A DNA stretch of 64,000 bases from Oscheius tipulae (Eukaryota; Nematoda; Chromadorea; Rhabditida; Rhabditidae), in NCBI GenBank assembly GCA_037178975.1, contig JASJZH010000006.1:9238001-9302000 (forward strand), written 5' to 3'. The stretch's first letter is position 1. Each line of letters begins with the position of its first letter. A model generated the notes under the pieces. That model saw only the letters and a program-made list of their open reading frames with translations, was not told the DNA's origin and did not search any database. Both the position numbers and the translations under genes were made by a program. Shown piece by piece: positions 45,629 to 57,800 of the stretch.

Positions 45629-48600
45629 TTAGTGGGCAGCTTGCATTTTGCCCACTTTTTCCATAATCTTTTTCATGGAGCCACTGGCTTTTACACATTC
45701 GCCGTTGACAAATGTAGCCAGGCACATCCTGTCACACTTGGTCAGTGACGGGGTCCTATTGACGGTCCGTCCTCCATTTTCCGAGGAACTGGTACTTTTG
45801 GCGGAGTTTGGCTCTGATATGCTGCCATTCTTGAGGAGGTCGTGCATGTTGCTCAACATGCAGTGGATGAGAGCAGTTTGGTAGCCGAAAATCTGAAACG
45901 GGATCTTACACATGAAAAATGGATAGCTTACCTGTAGGACTTGGAAGCTCGGCTGATTCCTGTTCAATTTCTTCTCAGCACCTTCAAATTCCGGAAAATG
46001 AAGGAGCAGGCTAGGTTGGGCTTCATTGGTCGCCTCGAGATCCTCCATACTTGCTGCCCCTTGCCTCAAGACTTTTTTCCAGACACAGTCCGCAATCTGC
46101 ACCACGAGAATTCTCTCCTTCTTCTCGGAATCCACGACAGTGATGGTTTCTCGATTGATTCCAATTGTGATCTGAAGAAATAGACATTGTTTTGATGTAA
46201 GCGTAATGAAGTCCTACCGGCATATCAGCGTCTCCGGACGCCACCGACTGGAAGAAACGTTTGAGATTCTTCAGGGGAGAAACAGAAGGACGCTCAAGGA
46301 AGCCGTGGAAGAAGGCAGATCTAAGATTGGGAAGTTTGCTCATATCAGTTGACCCATAAGTTTGCCCATTCGGCCCATAACTTTTGACCCAATTGAGCTG
46401 GACGTTGTTTCAAAAAAGAAAAGAGCAGGCTAAATTAGCTCTATTCAGCCATGTACAGAGGTCATAAGTCAAAAATTTTGAGCACCAATCAAAAAGGTGA
46501 CTTTTACTTATGAGTCAACCTGATAATTGGGAGAAAATTTTTTACGATTTAAAAGTCGAGGATGCCTACAAACACGAGCTGCAATCTAAATCAATGAATG
46601 GTTAGATCGTTGGGAAAGCAGGTTCATAATGAGCTTAATAGAGAGCCAGTACGTTAGGGAACGACATCTTCAGCAGCCAAAAAGGCCATTGACTTACCCA
46701 TTTATGGCTCTAATCTATATTGGATTCGATCCAAGTCCTGTACCAAAACTCAAGTCTCATGTCTGATGTACCTGTATCAATTCCAGTTTGCAAAAGTGTT
46801 CGTTTTTGTCAAATAAGAGGCTGGTACAGTAGTTTGGGTCTTTACGGGCCCCTAATGTTAAATGAAAACCATTCAAAAAGTCACACCAGGACTACTTTTG
46901 TTACCTTTGTTTTCAAGGTAACATTCATTCATGTATTCATATAGTTTTCACGCTCCTCTGAAATCTAATAAATGAAAAGGTTGAGCGTTCTCTTAAAGAC
47001 TCTCTTTGGGTAGGCAGTTCCAGCAAATTGCCACAATGAGTCCTTACGTTAAGTAAGAATAGTAACGAAACTCACCCATATTGCTGGCAGCTCTGATGAA
47101 GTTTAGCCAGATACAACTTTTTCTTTTCTTGCTCACTCTTCCCCTTGTTTTCTTTCCAAGTACTGAGCACAGTTTCCAGCTCTCTTCCATTGCTCAGGCT
47201 CTTTCCGAACATCATAGGTCCTCGGATGGAATCTGCCAATCTCTCCGGCAACTGTCCTTCCAAGTTCTTTCTGGAACGAGTATCATAAATCAGTCACTAT
47301 TAATTTAGTTAAAAACTGGAGAGAGACACTTACCTGATAAAATCGGCAGTCAGTTCAGTTTCCTTATAATCGATAGCGTATCCGAGACCTGCGAGGGCTG
47401 CAGCATCGCATGAGTTCATGAAGAAGCGTTCGGCAAAAAGGTTGCATTTGGCGTCAACGTATAGAAGTTTGAGAATTTTGGGGTCGTCGGCAAGCTGAAA
47501 CAGACTATACACACCAATATTTGGTAGAAAACACCTCAAGTTCTCTCTCAGGTGCCAACTGTACTCTTCTCTTGATAAAAAGCAAAGGTTCATCATTTTG
47601 GATGTCCTGTGGAGTAGCGTCGGCCGCAAACTTGAGTAGGAGACTGCTCCAACTTTTCCGGAGTTCACACGGTTGATGATGAGGTTTCAACTGCAGCTCG
47701 AGAAGAGGAGATATCATCCAAAGAGCAAAAGCCTCTTGCGCTGCCTCCTTATCAATATCCTGATTTTCCGCGATCATTCTGGTGATTTCGTCAGCCATTG
47801 TGGCCCTGTTGACCTCAACTTTGACGCAAGTCGATTCTGAATAACCACTTTTTCTAGTATTTCATGCCTATATTTACCCTTGTCCTCGCCTTCTTCCTTG
47901 AATAGATGCGGCAGATAGACCCTGATGGAAATGATGCTTTTGTATGCATGTTGCAAGTCTGCAGATCCAAGACCTTGATGGCCCAAACTAAAACACGTTC
48001 GTCATCACACGCTGATAAGGCCTATTGACACGGAGGACTGGTTCCATCTTACTGGTAACTCACCTAAACTGTCGCAGTGGAGAATTGGCTTGTGGGGTAT
48101 AGAGGTGACTGTTCCGAGACTGGGCGACGGGAGCCTGAAAGAAGAGTAATCAAACCTTTAATCGAAAACAACGTAATTCAGGATATAATGCTATGCCTAC
48201 GTACACTAGCTTCCAGAGAACGCTACTTGTAGTTTCATTTGATCTTCTCAACTTTTTGGAGAAGCGTTTTGTAGGAAAAGTGTTTGAAACGAAGTAGTTT
48301 AAGTTCGTATCGTGAGTGTTTTTAGTGTTCCATGACCTTTGCACTAAATGAACTTTGGATCAAATCTAGACGGTTTCTTATGACTGTGAGTGGTAAAACT
48401 TCTTAACTTTCAAAGACTGTCTGAACTGAAAAAGAGTGATATATTTCCGACGGTTTTAGAGCAAAATTTGCCTAACAGTTCACCTACTACGAATACGAAC
48501 ATACGAAGTGTACCTTTACCTGAGGAACGATGATCGGAACGAGATTCACATTCCTGGTCATGCTCAACTTTTTCTTGGTAAAGCCACTCCGGTCGCCAGG

Positions 48601-48918
48601 CTCTTAACACACATCGTTGCTCAAAAACTATGCTGGATCCTTACCACACTCCTCGGCCATCGATGGCAGAGCGGCAGGTTCCATGTCGATTGTTGTCTCC
48701 TGGAAGCGAGAAATGAACATTAACGAACAAGAAGCTATTTTTCTGACTCGTCGAACAAATACCGCATGTCCCGCAAATAGAGAAAGAGCGCGAAGGCACC
48801 ACTACAAGAAAAGTGACATCATCTTGAGAAGGACATGGCAACTATTTATATGATCACTCACTTGCTGTTTGTGGACTAAAAGCGGCGTCCCAGAAGCATC
48901 TTCTCGGAGAGTTTCCAT
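45629..48918 (-). CDS. FRMD8: FRMD8 / Bili FERM-domain protein
   Basis: The ATG at 48918 begins METLREDASGTPLLVHKQQ. Three short exons follow (48862-48918, 48645-48699, 48520-48602), then APVAQSRNSHLYTPQ. The FERM F1 lobe starts at ISIRVYLPHLFKEEG and includes the family signature FALWMISPLLELQLKPHHQP (human FRMD8 has [20 protein letters not shown]). The F2 lobe has LLYVDAKCNLFAERF, and SAFFHGFLERP matches the family CAFFHGEVDKP. F3 includes TIGINRETITVVDSEKKER. The C-terminal part is Ser/Lys-rich and ends KIMEKVGKMQAAH at the TAA 45629-45631. The family binds iRhom cytoplasmic tails and stabilises ADAM17 sheddase complexes; fly Bili modulates Wnt signalling. Membrane-proximal cytoplasm is the expected location. 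Exon order is collinear with the family along its whole length, so the identification is firm. Exact boundaries of the middle exons were not all fixed. Confidence 0.93.
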
Positions 48919-49612
48919 CAAAAGAGCTGAATATTTTTTGTATATCAAACACAACAAGACAGGAGAGATAATATGATGTAAACATCACGCGGCAAGAGGA
49001 GCACCGATTGGAAACATGTTTATTTATAGAAAACCCCGGGGATCACATGCATAAACGGGCCTGAGGAAGGACCTCCTTTGCGCATTGATTGATCACGGGA
49101 CAGGCAACCGGCCTCGGCCTAGAGAGACCGTTCGCGAGGGTTGAATCACAGACAGAGAAAGAGGGAGAGAGTCACGGGAACTGCAAAAATCTCAGACGGT
49201 AAACAGTCTTCGAGGAGGAGGAAAAGTTAACACACACTTCACAAAAGACATTGTTAAAAGTTTACAAGGAGCAAGGAGGCCTCCTGACCGTAGGGATCAT
49301 ATTTCTAACGGTACCTTGGCAGGAAATATATATGATGACAAAAATGTTGTAGTTTTAAAGGAGGCAAACTGATTCAAACTTTAGAAGGAGGATGACTCAT
49401 TGATGACATCACTTTTCAGTAGGAAGACGCTAAAGGGTCTCCCGGCGGAAAATTACATATTGCGAAATTTTGATAAGATACAGTAATCGACGACTGCAAG
49501 GTGACGGTCGGGCTGAAAATCAGCTTTTATTCCGTATGCCCCCGCAGGACTCTGTGAATGTGCCGGAGATAAGAAAAACGACTGATAAAACGTACCCTTG
49601 TTCCCTTCGAAG
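48919..49612. other. Intergenic between FRMD8 and ChaC genes
   Basis: Likely holds the FRMD8 promoter. A purine run with ACAGACAGAGAAAGAGGGAG lies near 49149-49173, and no exon was seen. Confidence 0.5.
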
Positions 49613-50978
49613 CTAGGCCCTTATTTTTGCCAGAAGATAGTTTTTGTAGTCGAGAGAGCGCTCCTCACACAGACTTATGACTGTCTGCTCCAGATCAAAC
49701 ACATGCGGATCAGGAACGGTTGACTAAAAATTGAAAGAGAAGGTAACATGGTGTGGAGCAACTACCTCTCTATGCAAAATCGACGATAACCGAAGAAGAT
49801 ACTCTACATTTGGACCAGAAGGACCGATGGACTGAACTATCTAAAAAAGTTATGAGGACAAAAGTAAGGGATACACTTACAGTTTGAGCGATGTCTCGAA
49901 TCTCGGCCTCGTTTCGATGTTCGTTGTCCGAGACATTCAGATAAGTTTCCACTTCAAATGGAGCAGTACTCTTATCGTCCGGATAGAACATCATAGGGAT
50001 TCTCTGAAAATTGATCGATTGTTGCCTTGGTCTCTTTCCTTGGTACTTCAGCTCCTGCAAAGTACTCACAGCGGAGATAGAAAAGCTCAACACGAAAATC
50101 CACTTCATGCCTGTTTGATTGACGATTTATTATGGCATGGCTGGATATCTATTCATCGAGCTATTGGCTTTGGAGAATCACATGCCCACTACCGTGGCGT
50201 TCAGTTAGATTATGATGCACGCAGAGTTTCTGCTCAAACTACAAGTTTGAATCACCAGGTCCTCAGTTTGAACGGAGACACAGCTTTGATGACTTCAAAA
50301 CAGCTTAGTCTCCTATCTTAAACGGCAAGGTGCTGTTTGTTTTGTGTTCTTCGAAGTGTTCACAAATAAAGGCAACGAACAGGTCTCAAGACTACATGAT
50401 TCACCATATCTACTCCGTCGAATCTGAGAAAATTTTGGCAGGGAAGGGTTGTTAATAGTTGACAGATAGAATCTGTGGCTATGAATTACTCTGCTTAAAC
50501 CCAAAGGCTGTTCGGTTCAAGTAGGACCTCTCTAACATAGACTTTACAAAAATAAGCGAAAATGAATCAGAGACGACATTCACCTCGTAGCCAGCCTTCT
50601 CCCTATGATCCAGATACTTGATTGTTGCCTCGACAGCCTCCTCTGGCACTTTGAACGCTTTGCCCCAGCATGTTGCCTGCAAAACAAACTTGACTAACTG
50701 CTGCAAACAGATCAACAAGTTGATAACGATGACTAAAGTATCAAAAAGCAAATACGAATGACTCACATCAGGTTGGCTATCCTCCACCAGCGTTACAGTC
50801 CTGCCAGGGCTTTCTGGCGTGCCTCGGTGATCGGGACTAAGTTGCCAAAATCTCCTAGAATATCCTCGAACAAGCCCGGTCAGACACTAAAAAATGATAT
50901 ATGCAAATTTGGGGTGTTTACCTGATCTACTGGGAAGTCCTGATACCATAAAAGTGAGCCGTACCCGAAAATCCACAT
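49613..50978 (-). CDS. ChaC-like gamma-glutamylcyclotransferase
   Basis: Six exons. MWIFGYGSLLWYQDFPVDQ carries the substrate-binding FGYGSL motif of the family. CLTGLVRGYSRRFWQLSPDH plus RGTPESPGRTVTLVED is the conserved RRFWQ...DHRGTP block. ATCWGKAFKVPEEAVEATI and YLDHREKAGYE contain the likely catalytic Glu region. Then RIPMMFYPDDKSTAPFEV, IVQSIGPSGPNVEYLLRLSS and HVFDLEQTVISLCEE follow. It ends LLAKIRA with TAG at 49613-49615. ChaC enzymes cleave glutathione to 5-oxoproline and Cys-Gly in the cytosol. I chose the ATG at 50978 because the motif follows directly; an in-frame ATG at 51075 would add 33 unconserved residues. One intron, of about 580 nt (50008-50588), is much longer than the others. 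Confidence 0.95.
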
Positions 50979-51127
50979 CCTAGACCCGTGAGAGCAGAAA
51001 GAACTGAACCTGGAAGATAAATAATCTATGTTTGGAATGGAAAACTGGAAGCGGGAGTCGGGGAAATGTCTAGACATGTGGGTGCTATATTTAGTGCGGC
51101 GTACGCGACCAAGGTACGTAGCAATTT

Positions 51128-51215
51128 TTGTGAAAACGGGCGAGAATCGAACTTAGAACCATAATTCTGCATCACATTCACATCTTAATCAGTTGTATGC
51201 GCGTCAAACAACCCT
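51128..51215 (-). repeat. tRNA-like fragment upstream of the ChaC gene
   Basis: On the minus strand a B-box-like AAGTTCGATTCTCGCCCG lies about 40 nt after an A-box-like region (ATACAACTGATTAAGATG). Stem pairing is poor, and it is likely a tRNA-derived repeat relic. Confidence 0.4.
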
Positions 51216-51799
51216 CGAAAGTCTCAATAAAGGGAACAGTTGTGGAGATTCCAGTCAAAATATCGATTTGGCGGTTTTGAAAAAGTGTTTACTACGGTAT
51301 CTTTTACATAAGTCTAGCCCGTATAATAGATGGCTTCTCAGGAGCTCACATACTATTTGAGCATTTAAAAACTAGTATACTGTCTACAAAATATCGATAA
51401 GTTGACAAATGTCCATAAGACCTTAAATCGGTGCTGAATTCCCTGGACAGTCTTACGGGTTACTGCCTGCTCTGGATTCTCCTAGGTTTCGCAGGACTAG
51501 GCTGGATTTTTTTTCCAACAGCTCTGGAAGTTGACTGTATATTTCAAGACATTGTTAAACCACTATGAATTGTTGCAACAGACCATGGACCCTTATCGAG
51601 CTGAAATGTGAAGTGGGATAGCTCAACCATAATAGACAACTATGAATTCCAGATTTACGATTAAGAACTAACTTACAGCTTTCAAACAACGAACCATGGT
51701 CGCCAATCACCACGAAAGTGGACTCGAAAAGCCTTCTGTTCTGTTATTGTATAGATTTTTCAGTCCATTCCTCCCATCTTTTTACTTCAACGCTCCTAA

Positions 51800-52075
51800 A
51801 TGACGCTCCGAACTGCCATTGTTGCTTACCGAGGAGACATCAAGAAGGCTGCTCCACCTACCATCCAGAAGAAGATCATCGACATGGTTCTAAACCATCA
51901 CTACAACAACAAGAGGACCGGCCACCTCCAATACACAAAAACAATTGGGAGTCAATGGAAGTCTCCGATAAATCTCACACTGAATCATATTGTCTTCTTA
52001 TCATTTTTTTACTGTACCTCCATGTACAGACGCTCCGAAGACGACATCTCCACCCAATTGCGGTCTGAAGCTTAG
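51800..52075 (+). CDS. Hypothetical ORF, about 91 aa
   Basis: The ATG at 51800 opens MTLRTAIVAYRGDIKKAAPP, then MVLNHHYNNKRTGHLQYTK and IGSQWKSPINLTLNH. It ends DDISTQLRSEA with TAG at 52073-52075. It reads protein-like, but no splice partners or family were found. An earlier short frame beginning near 51700 (MVANHHESGLEKPS) could be a separate upstream ORF. An AATAAA occurs shortly downstream (near 52089). Confidence 0.35.
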   Translation: MTLRTAIVAYRGDIKKAAPPTIQKKIIDMVLNHHYNNKRTGHLQYTKTIGSQWKSPINLTLNHIVFLSFFYCTSMYRRSEDDISTQLRSEA

Positions 52076-52472
52076 TTTCATGTGTATGAATAAACCAATC
52101 TTTCAGAACTTGTTTAGACTTTATTAGGTCCTAGGGGAGGGTTTGAATCTGGGGTTTCAGAAAGGTGATATCAAATCTAGAACCTCCACAAGAGTTAATC
52201 TGTTTGCTGCATCAATTAGAATCACGATTCTTGACCATAAGAGATGCTGACTCTCTTGATTCCAGATCACTTGATTGCAGAGAAAACTTGTTCTTCTAGA
52301 TACTACTCTGAACTCCCACAACTTCTACAATCACCTTGTGGACACTGGCACAGTGGCGTTGTCATTAGATGACAGCTCTCAGATATTTACAGACTGCTGT
52401 GACTAGCCAGGATATTAATAGACGAAGCAAGACTGGCTACCTTATTGATCTCTGCAGAATACTATTCACTGC

Positions 52473-52550
52473 AGAGTATTACTCTTTTTTCTATAGAGTA
52501 CTATCCATTCTAGAGTATTACTCTCTGCTCTTTGTTGAGTAATATACTCA
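52473..52550. repeat. Cluster of AGAGTATTACTCT palindromes
   Basis: AGAGTATTACTCT occurs at 52473-52485 and 52512-52524, with a related TGAGTAATATACTCA at 52536-52550 and half-sites between (AGAGTACTATCC). It lies downstream of the G-alpha gene. Confidence 0.8.
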
Positions 52551-52764
52551 GTAATAAGCTTTCTATCCTTTTAGACTATGATTTTTTGTTCACTTGCTTA
52601 AATTGACCTATGTTTGCAAACATTTATTTTGACGTACAAGAACATAGCGAACAAGGTACAAAAGGAACTCCTTTTTAAAAACTGGTTCGAAGAACTAACC
52701 GACTAAGAAAAAAGAGGGTTTACACGCGTTTGAATATCGGACACAGGAATGAGATACTCGAACT

Positions 52765-54874
52765 TCACTGAATGCCGACTTTTTGCATTGTTTGCTGAAT
52801 GACAACGTCGATGACAGAGTCAATGACAACCTAAGTTGGGATTTGAATGATATGGTAGATCCCAAACTGTACCTGAATCTGTTTCGTGTCAGTCGCACAA
52901 GTCTCGTGTGTATAGATGGTCCGTTTCTGATTCTTGTTCACTTGCTTGAACTTTTTCGTGATGTAGTCTAACGAAGGACGATATTCTTGTTTTCCTAAAA
53001 CGAAAGACTATCCTTGTTATTTATTTGCAAACCTTTATAGTTTTTCAATGCAATAGTAATGGGGAAGAGCTCAATTTTCTCAGCAAACAGATCAATCTTG
53101 TTCAGGAAAAGAATCATGGCCGTGTTGGCAAACCACTCGTTGTTACAGATTTGATTGAAGAGATCGATCGAGTCCCTCATTCGATTCTAAAATGACTGAC
53201 TGCCTTGTTTTGATGATGAGCAACTTACTATTGAACTGTCCTCCTGTAGCATCTGGTTGTACTCAGAGAGGGACGTTATAAAGAGAACTGCATGCACGTC
53301 GTCAAAAATGTGAATCCATTTTCTTCTCTGGGCCTTCTGGCCACCAACGTCAAAAACTCTGAAAGCAGCAGCAAATAAGGAGGCTAAGGTTTTTGTCAGT
53401 ATTTGCGTATGATATTACATAATAATAAATTTATCGTTACAAGCTGGCCTCCAGTATCAGTTGTTCTTCTGGGTGGCACCCGGGCTGGGCCCGCTCCCCT
53501 TTCTCTCCCCTACTTCTAGGATGTGGTAGTTGCATGTTATTCCTCTTTTATGAACGTTGGTAGTATGTCATGTATTCAATCCTTTCCAGGCAGAGCAGGT
53601 CTAAGGAACCTCTCCTGGGGTTAAACAACTCACAGGGACACGTCATAGAAGTCTACACGGTACCAATTGAAATCATTCCTTCGTGTATCTTATAGCAACT
53701 TCACAGTTTTAGGTGTATGCTATATGGTAATGTCTACGTAACATGTTCTTCTTAGTGTACACTCACTATTGTCAACAGGGACATTTAATGCTATCTTCTC
53801 TATGAATATGCCGCTCTATTCTTGACTACAAGTGTAAGGTCTTGTAAATCTGTAATCTTGAGATGACCTACATGTTCTGGAAATACTTCCATTTACTCAT
53901 TATATTGACTCTAAGAACGATTCCTAGACCCTGCCAAGTTGAATACAAGAGTCACTTAGAATTTCTACCATTATTTGAACCTGAAGTCTGTCTGTTGCTG
54001 AGACATTTCTTTCAAGCTCGTAGGCAGAGTCTACTATTTTTATGTACTATTTTTTTATGTACTATCTACTATTTTTTTGTGAGTCTCTTACCTAAAAGTG
54101 TAATTCTTGATCAAGAAGGAGAACTGCACTACTCCAGACGTAGGAACTCGACTCTTGAGGATGTCTTCTTCACTCGGCACATAATCCTTCTCCCTGATAC
54201 GTCCCAGCTGGCTTAAGAAATACTTTGCTGTGTCATCCACATTAATAGAAGTGGCTCTGTTCAGAGCAAGCTGTATTGTTGGGTCCAGGAGTAAACTAAG
54301 AATATTGTTTTTGCTGCAAAAATGGCTGTACCTTGCAATAGAGTCAGCTAGATAGTCTGTCATCTCGTAGACTTCAAAAGTTTTGTGAGCACTGACGTAT
54401 TCGAGGAGTGTGTTGGATATGATCTGAAACACAATATTTTCAGGTGTTTTTCTTCTGGTACCTCAGATTCTTTGATCTGTAGCGCGATTCCATTCTCATT
54501 TAGCAGACGAAGTAAGTCAATCATTCCCATCACCAGATTCCCATAGATGATAAACTTTTTCATCAATTTTTCCTCTCTTGAGAAACCGGAGTCGTGGATG
54601 ATTCTAAAAAATGCCATTGTACCATTACAACTGCACTTGCCGTATTTGTTTCAACGTAGTCGACTTGCCTGACTCTCCAGGCCCTGAAAATATTTGTTTC
54701 ACTAAGAAATCTATGATACCTACCTAATAGAAGTAGTTTTAAGACTTTTTTCCTTTTCTCATTCAAAATGTCCTTGTCAATTTGTCGGCAGCGCTCATCC
54801 TGCTCCTGGAGATACTTCTTGTCGAATTTGTCTACGGATGCACCGGAACCCATCTGTGCACATATGTTGCCCAT
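52765..54874 (-). CDS. Heterotrimeric G-protein alpha subunit, divergent
   Basis: The ATG at 54874 begins [17 protein letters not shown], with Gly2 and Cys5 as lipidation sites. The P loop is [19 protein letters not shown], with Pro where most have Ala. A 36-nt GC-AG intron (54604-54639) restores [17 protein letters not shown]. The helical domain runs through [14 protein letters not shown] and [15 protein letters not shown]. Switch I is [15 protein letters not shown], with the key Arg and Thr. Switch II is [19 protein letters not shown], and the guanine motif is [13 protein letters not shown]. The TCAT loop is [13 protein letters not shown]. It ends [21 protein letters not shown] (TGA 52765-52767) instead of the usual C-terminal Cys-Gly-Leu-type tail. 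It binds GDP/GTP at the plasma membrane and couples to GPCRs. One intron (about 53365-54095) is over 700 nt. It is nematode GPA-like and not clearly Gi, Gq, Gs or G12. Confidence 0.95.
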
Positions 54875-57800
54875 CACAACATTACGAATTCTGGAAGAGG
54901 AAGGCATGGATTAGTAGAAAAACTTGGAAGATAAGATCTATGACTTAGACTTGCCCTTTAAAGACAGAAAAGCAGTGATATTGTACCAGGATATGACATG
55001 GTCAGATCGAACAAAGTTTAGTACGAGCAAATGAGGTCACAGGTTTACTTGAAAGAACAGACTAGAAGTTCTTATGCTTTTCAACCGATTATATAATTTT
55101 CTCACACACTGACATTAGTACAACTTTGCAGATAAGATGTGCAGCTAGAATGAACATACAATCATAATTTTCCAGGTTGGACATAGCCTGTAATCTTTTA
55201 AACAGTTCTTAGTCTAACAACTTTAAGAATGGCTTCAATCATTACAGATCCGGCTTAAACGATACAGAACTACTTCCTTAAACGATACAGAACTACTTCC
55301 ACGGTTGAGAGATTGTCTGAGTATCGAGACAGTACAGGAGAGACACTGTGACAAAGACTTTTCCTACCGTCCTCAGAGGCCCTAAAAAAATTGAAGGTCT
55401 TATGCAGAATCGGAGGTCATAAACTGTTTTTTTCATGTTTTCACCCGAACTAAAGAGCTTTCAACACGAAGCGAGAGGGATACCCTATATCTATAGGCTT
55501 AGTACCGCTAAACCATTACCTGATGCACAGCTTAGCCCCTACGTTTGCAACAAAACCCTAATAGGGATTTTATGGCCCAAAAAAAAGCGACTTTACTCCC
55601 CACGATGGTCATTTTATTCCCGCTTGCATCTAGTTAACGATCTAAGACACACAACATTGTTCTAACCTCGCAAAACTCCAGGAAGATTGATGAGCTAACT
55701 GTTCTTCCATGTTTCGAAATGGGTTGCTTCTTTCGAGAGCGCTCTCTTAAATACTACATTCAGAAGAAGGGATTAGCTCCGGTTATATTTACACCTTCCT
55801 ACGGATGTGACGTTCGTCAAGTTAGGTTAAAAGAGTGAGTCTTTTGATTAAGATGATATGTCAAGAGGCAAAAAGGATCTTGGATGGAAAAAGTATATGA
55901 GCAATGTGAACCAAAACACAAAGTTCTGTCGGAAGTTGAGGGTATCCCACTTTCCGGAAAACTAATCACTACTACAAGTGCTGTTGTTTAACTGCTTCAC
56001 GGAGGGCGACAGATTAGAGTGGGGCGCCGTCGGATCACAGGAACTTCCATGGATAAATGTGAAAAGAGCAAATTAGTGAATCAGTCCAAAAGAAGGAGGA
56101 AATGCATACTATATCCCAATTAGGAGGAAGAAGGACACAGTTTTTAGAAAGATCGAAAAAAAGATTTTTTGTCCTGACAAGAAGAATAGACCAGGAAATG
56201 CAAACTTCTTGGAATGTGTTAAGTGGCATACCCGCTGTCTGAACCATTTTACCTTTTTTATATAATTTACTTATACTCATTGACTACGAAAACTCGTTTC
56301 CCATGGGGCAGAAAGTTAATGTAGTGGGATAGAGACACTTGCGGTGCTAGTGACGAATAACAATCTAAGAACTTTGACTGATGCGAAATTTGAAAGTTTG
56401 TAATAAAGTCAAAAAAGAAGACGCTTTGAAACGATAGATACAGCAGGGTCCAAACACTTTAACCTATTAGCGCGTGGTCTTTTCAAAAATGCATACTGTG
56501 TCATAGACTTGGTATATATTCTTAATGAACAAACAATATGCGTTTTCTCGCTGTACTTCGATTCTGTTCGGATCTTTCTTATATCTTAAACCAGATGTAT
56601 GTCCCTAATGTGTGGACGTACTAGCATTACAGATAGGTTTACTGGGTTTAACTGACTGAAGACTATAGCGAAATAACAATGAGGAATATTGAGAGATTAA
56701 ACGGGAACTGAACGGGGCTAGTAGGGATAAGAGTCATTTGGAGAAGAGACAGACAAGGGTTAAGACCGAGGTAAAGGAGAACATATCGGAGTCGACACAG
56801 ATGAAAATTATTCTGGGAACAACGGAGACACGAGACTACATGTACGCACTATCAAAAAGCAAAATACAAATGTTACGAGCCAAAACTACGATGTTTGAAC
56901 TGAAACATAGCTGCATGACAATGTCAAGAAATTGGTTCAGATAAGAAGTTTGCAGGGAAAAGCCTAGTTTCCAGACTAGATTTTTGATACCTGTTTTCTG
57001 ACATTTCTCAAGAGCTCAATCGGAACAGCAGGTCCCATGTCCTATTCTTGTGCTACTTATTTAAAGGACCCCAGGAATGTTCCATGCAAACAAATACTTT
57101 TCGAATGTATCGGGATTGGTCAAACAAAAAAGACAAAGGTTGATCTTGTCGGTCAGGCGTACTCACTTAACAGAAAACGCAGTCCACCGATGATTACATG
57201 TTCGACGTGCCCACGTTCCGATAATTATCAGTGCACCTGCCTACATAACTTTGACGACGGTCTCTGCGTGCATTGATTAAGGGCCCCCGAAGTTGAGAAG
57301 TCGTCCTTTTGTGCGGAGGAATAGGTAATAAAGGGACAAAAATATCCACATAATGAGATAACTTTCCCCGGATGTACAAAACAAGAAATCGGAGACTTTG
57401 TCCAAAACAACAACATGAAATCTCGAGACAATTGTCTACGAATCCATTTGAACCTGGCGCGTAATTCACAACAATTACGCAGAGGCGGTTTAAAAATCTA
57501 TTCCCTATAATTTTGACCGGGTGAGAGTGGGAGAGTAGAGCCTCCAGGATGTCGAAGCCGATAGAAACATGACAACAGTTTACAAAACTAATTAAAAAAG
57601 CTGTGAAAGCACTGCGTGACACAATTATGTGCGTCGATTTATGATTAAAAGGGAATTCTAGCCATTTCCGGCTGGTCAACGACGACAAACGTCAGATATT
57701 TGAGGTCGAACTTTGGCATATGACAGTTTTTAATTTGATTAAAGTCTGGTCACAGCAATGTTCAGAACAATTAAAGATAATAGCTCGCCAAGATCATCCC

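Noticed and set aside
49770-50108. A minus-strand frame starting MKWIFVLSFSISAVSTLQ that looks like a secreted protein
   Set aside because: Its downstream part is a ChaC exon (RIPMMFYPDDKSTAPFEV). The signal-peptide-like start lies in the preceding long intron and is not needed.
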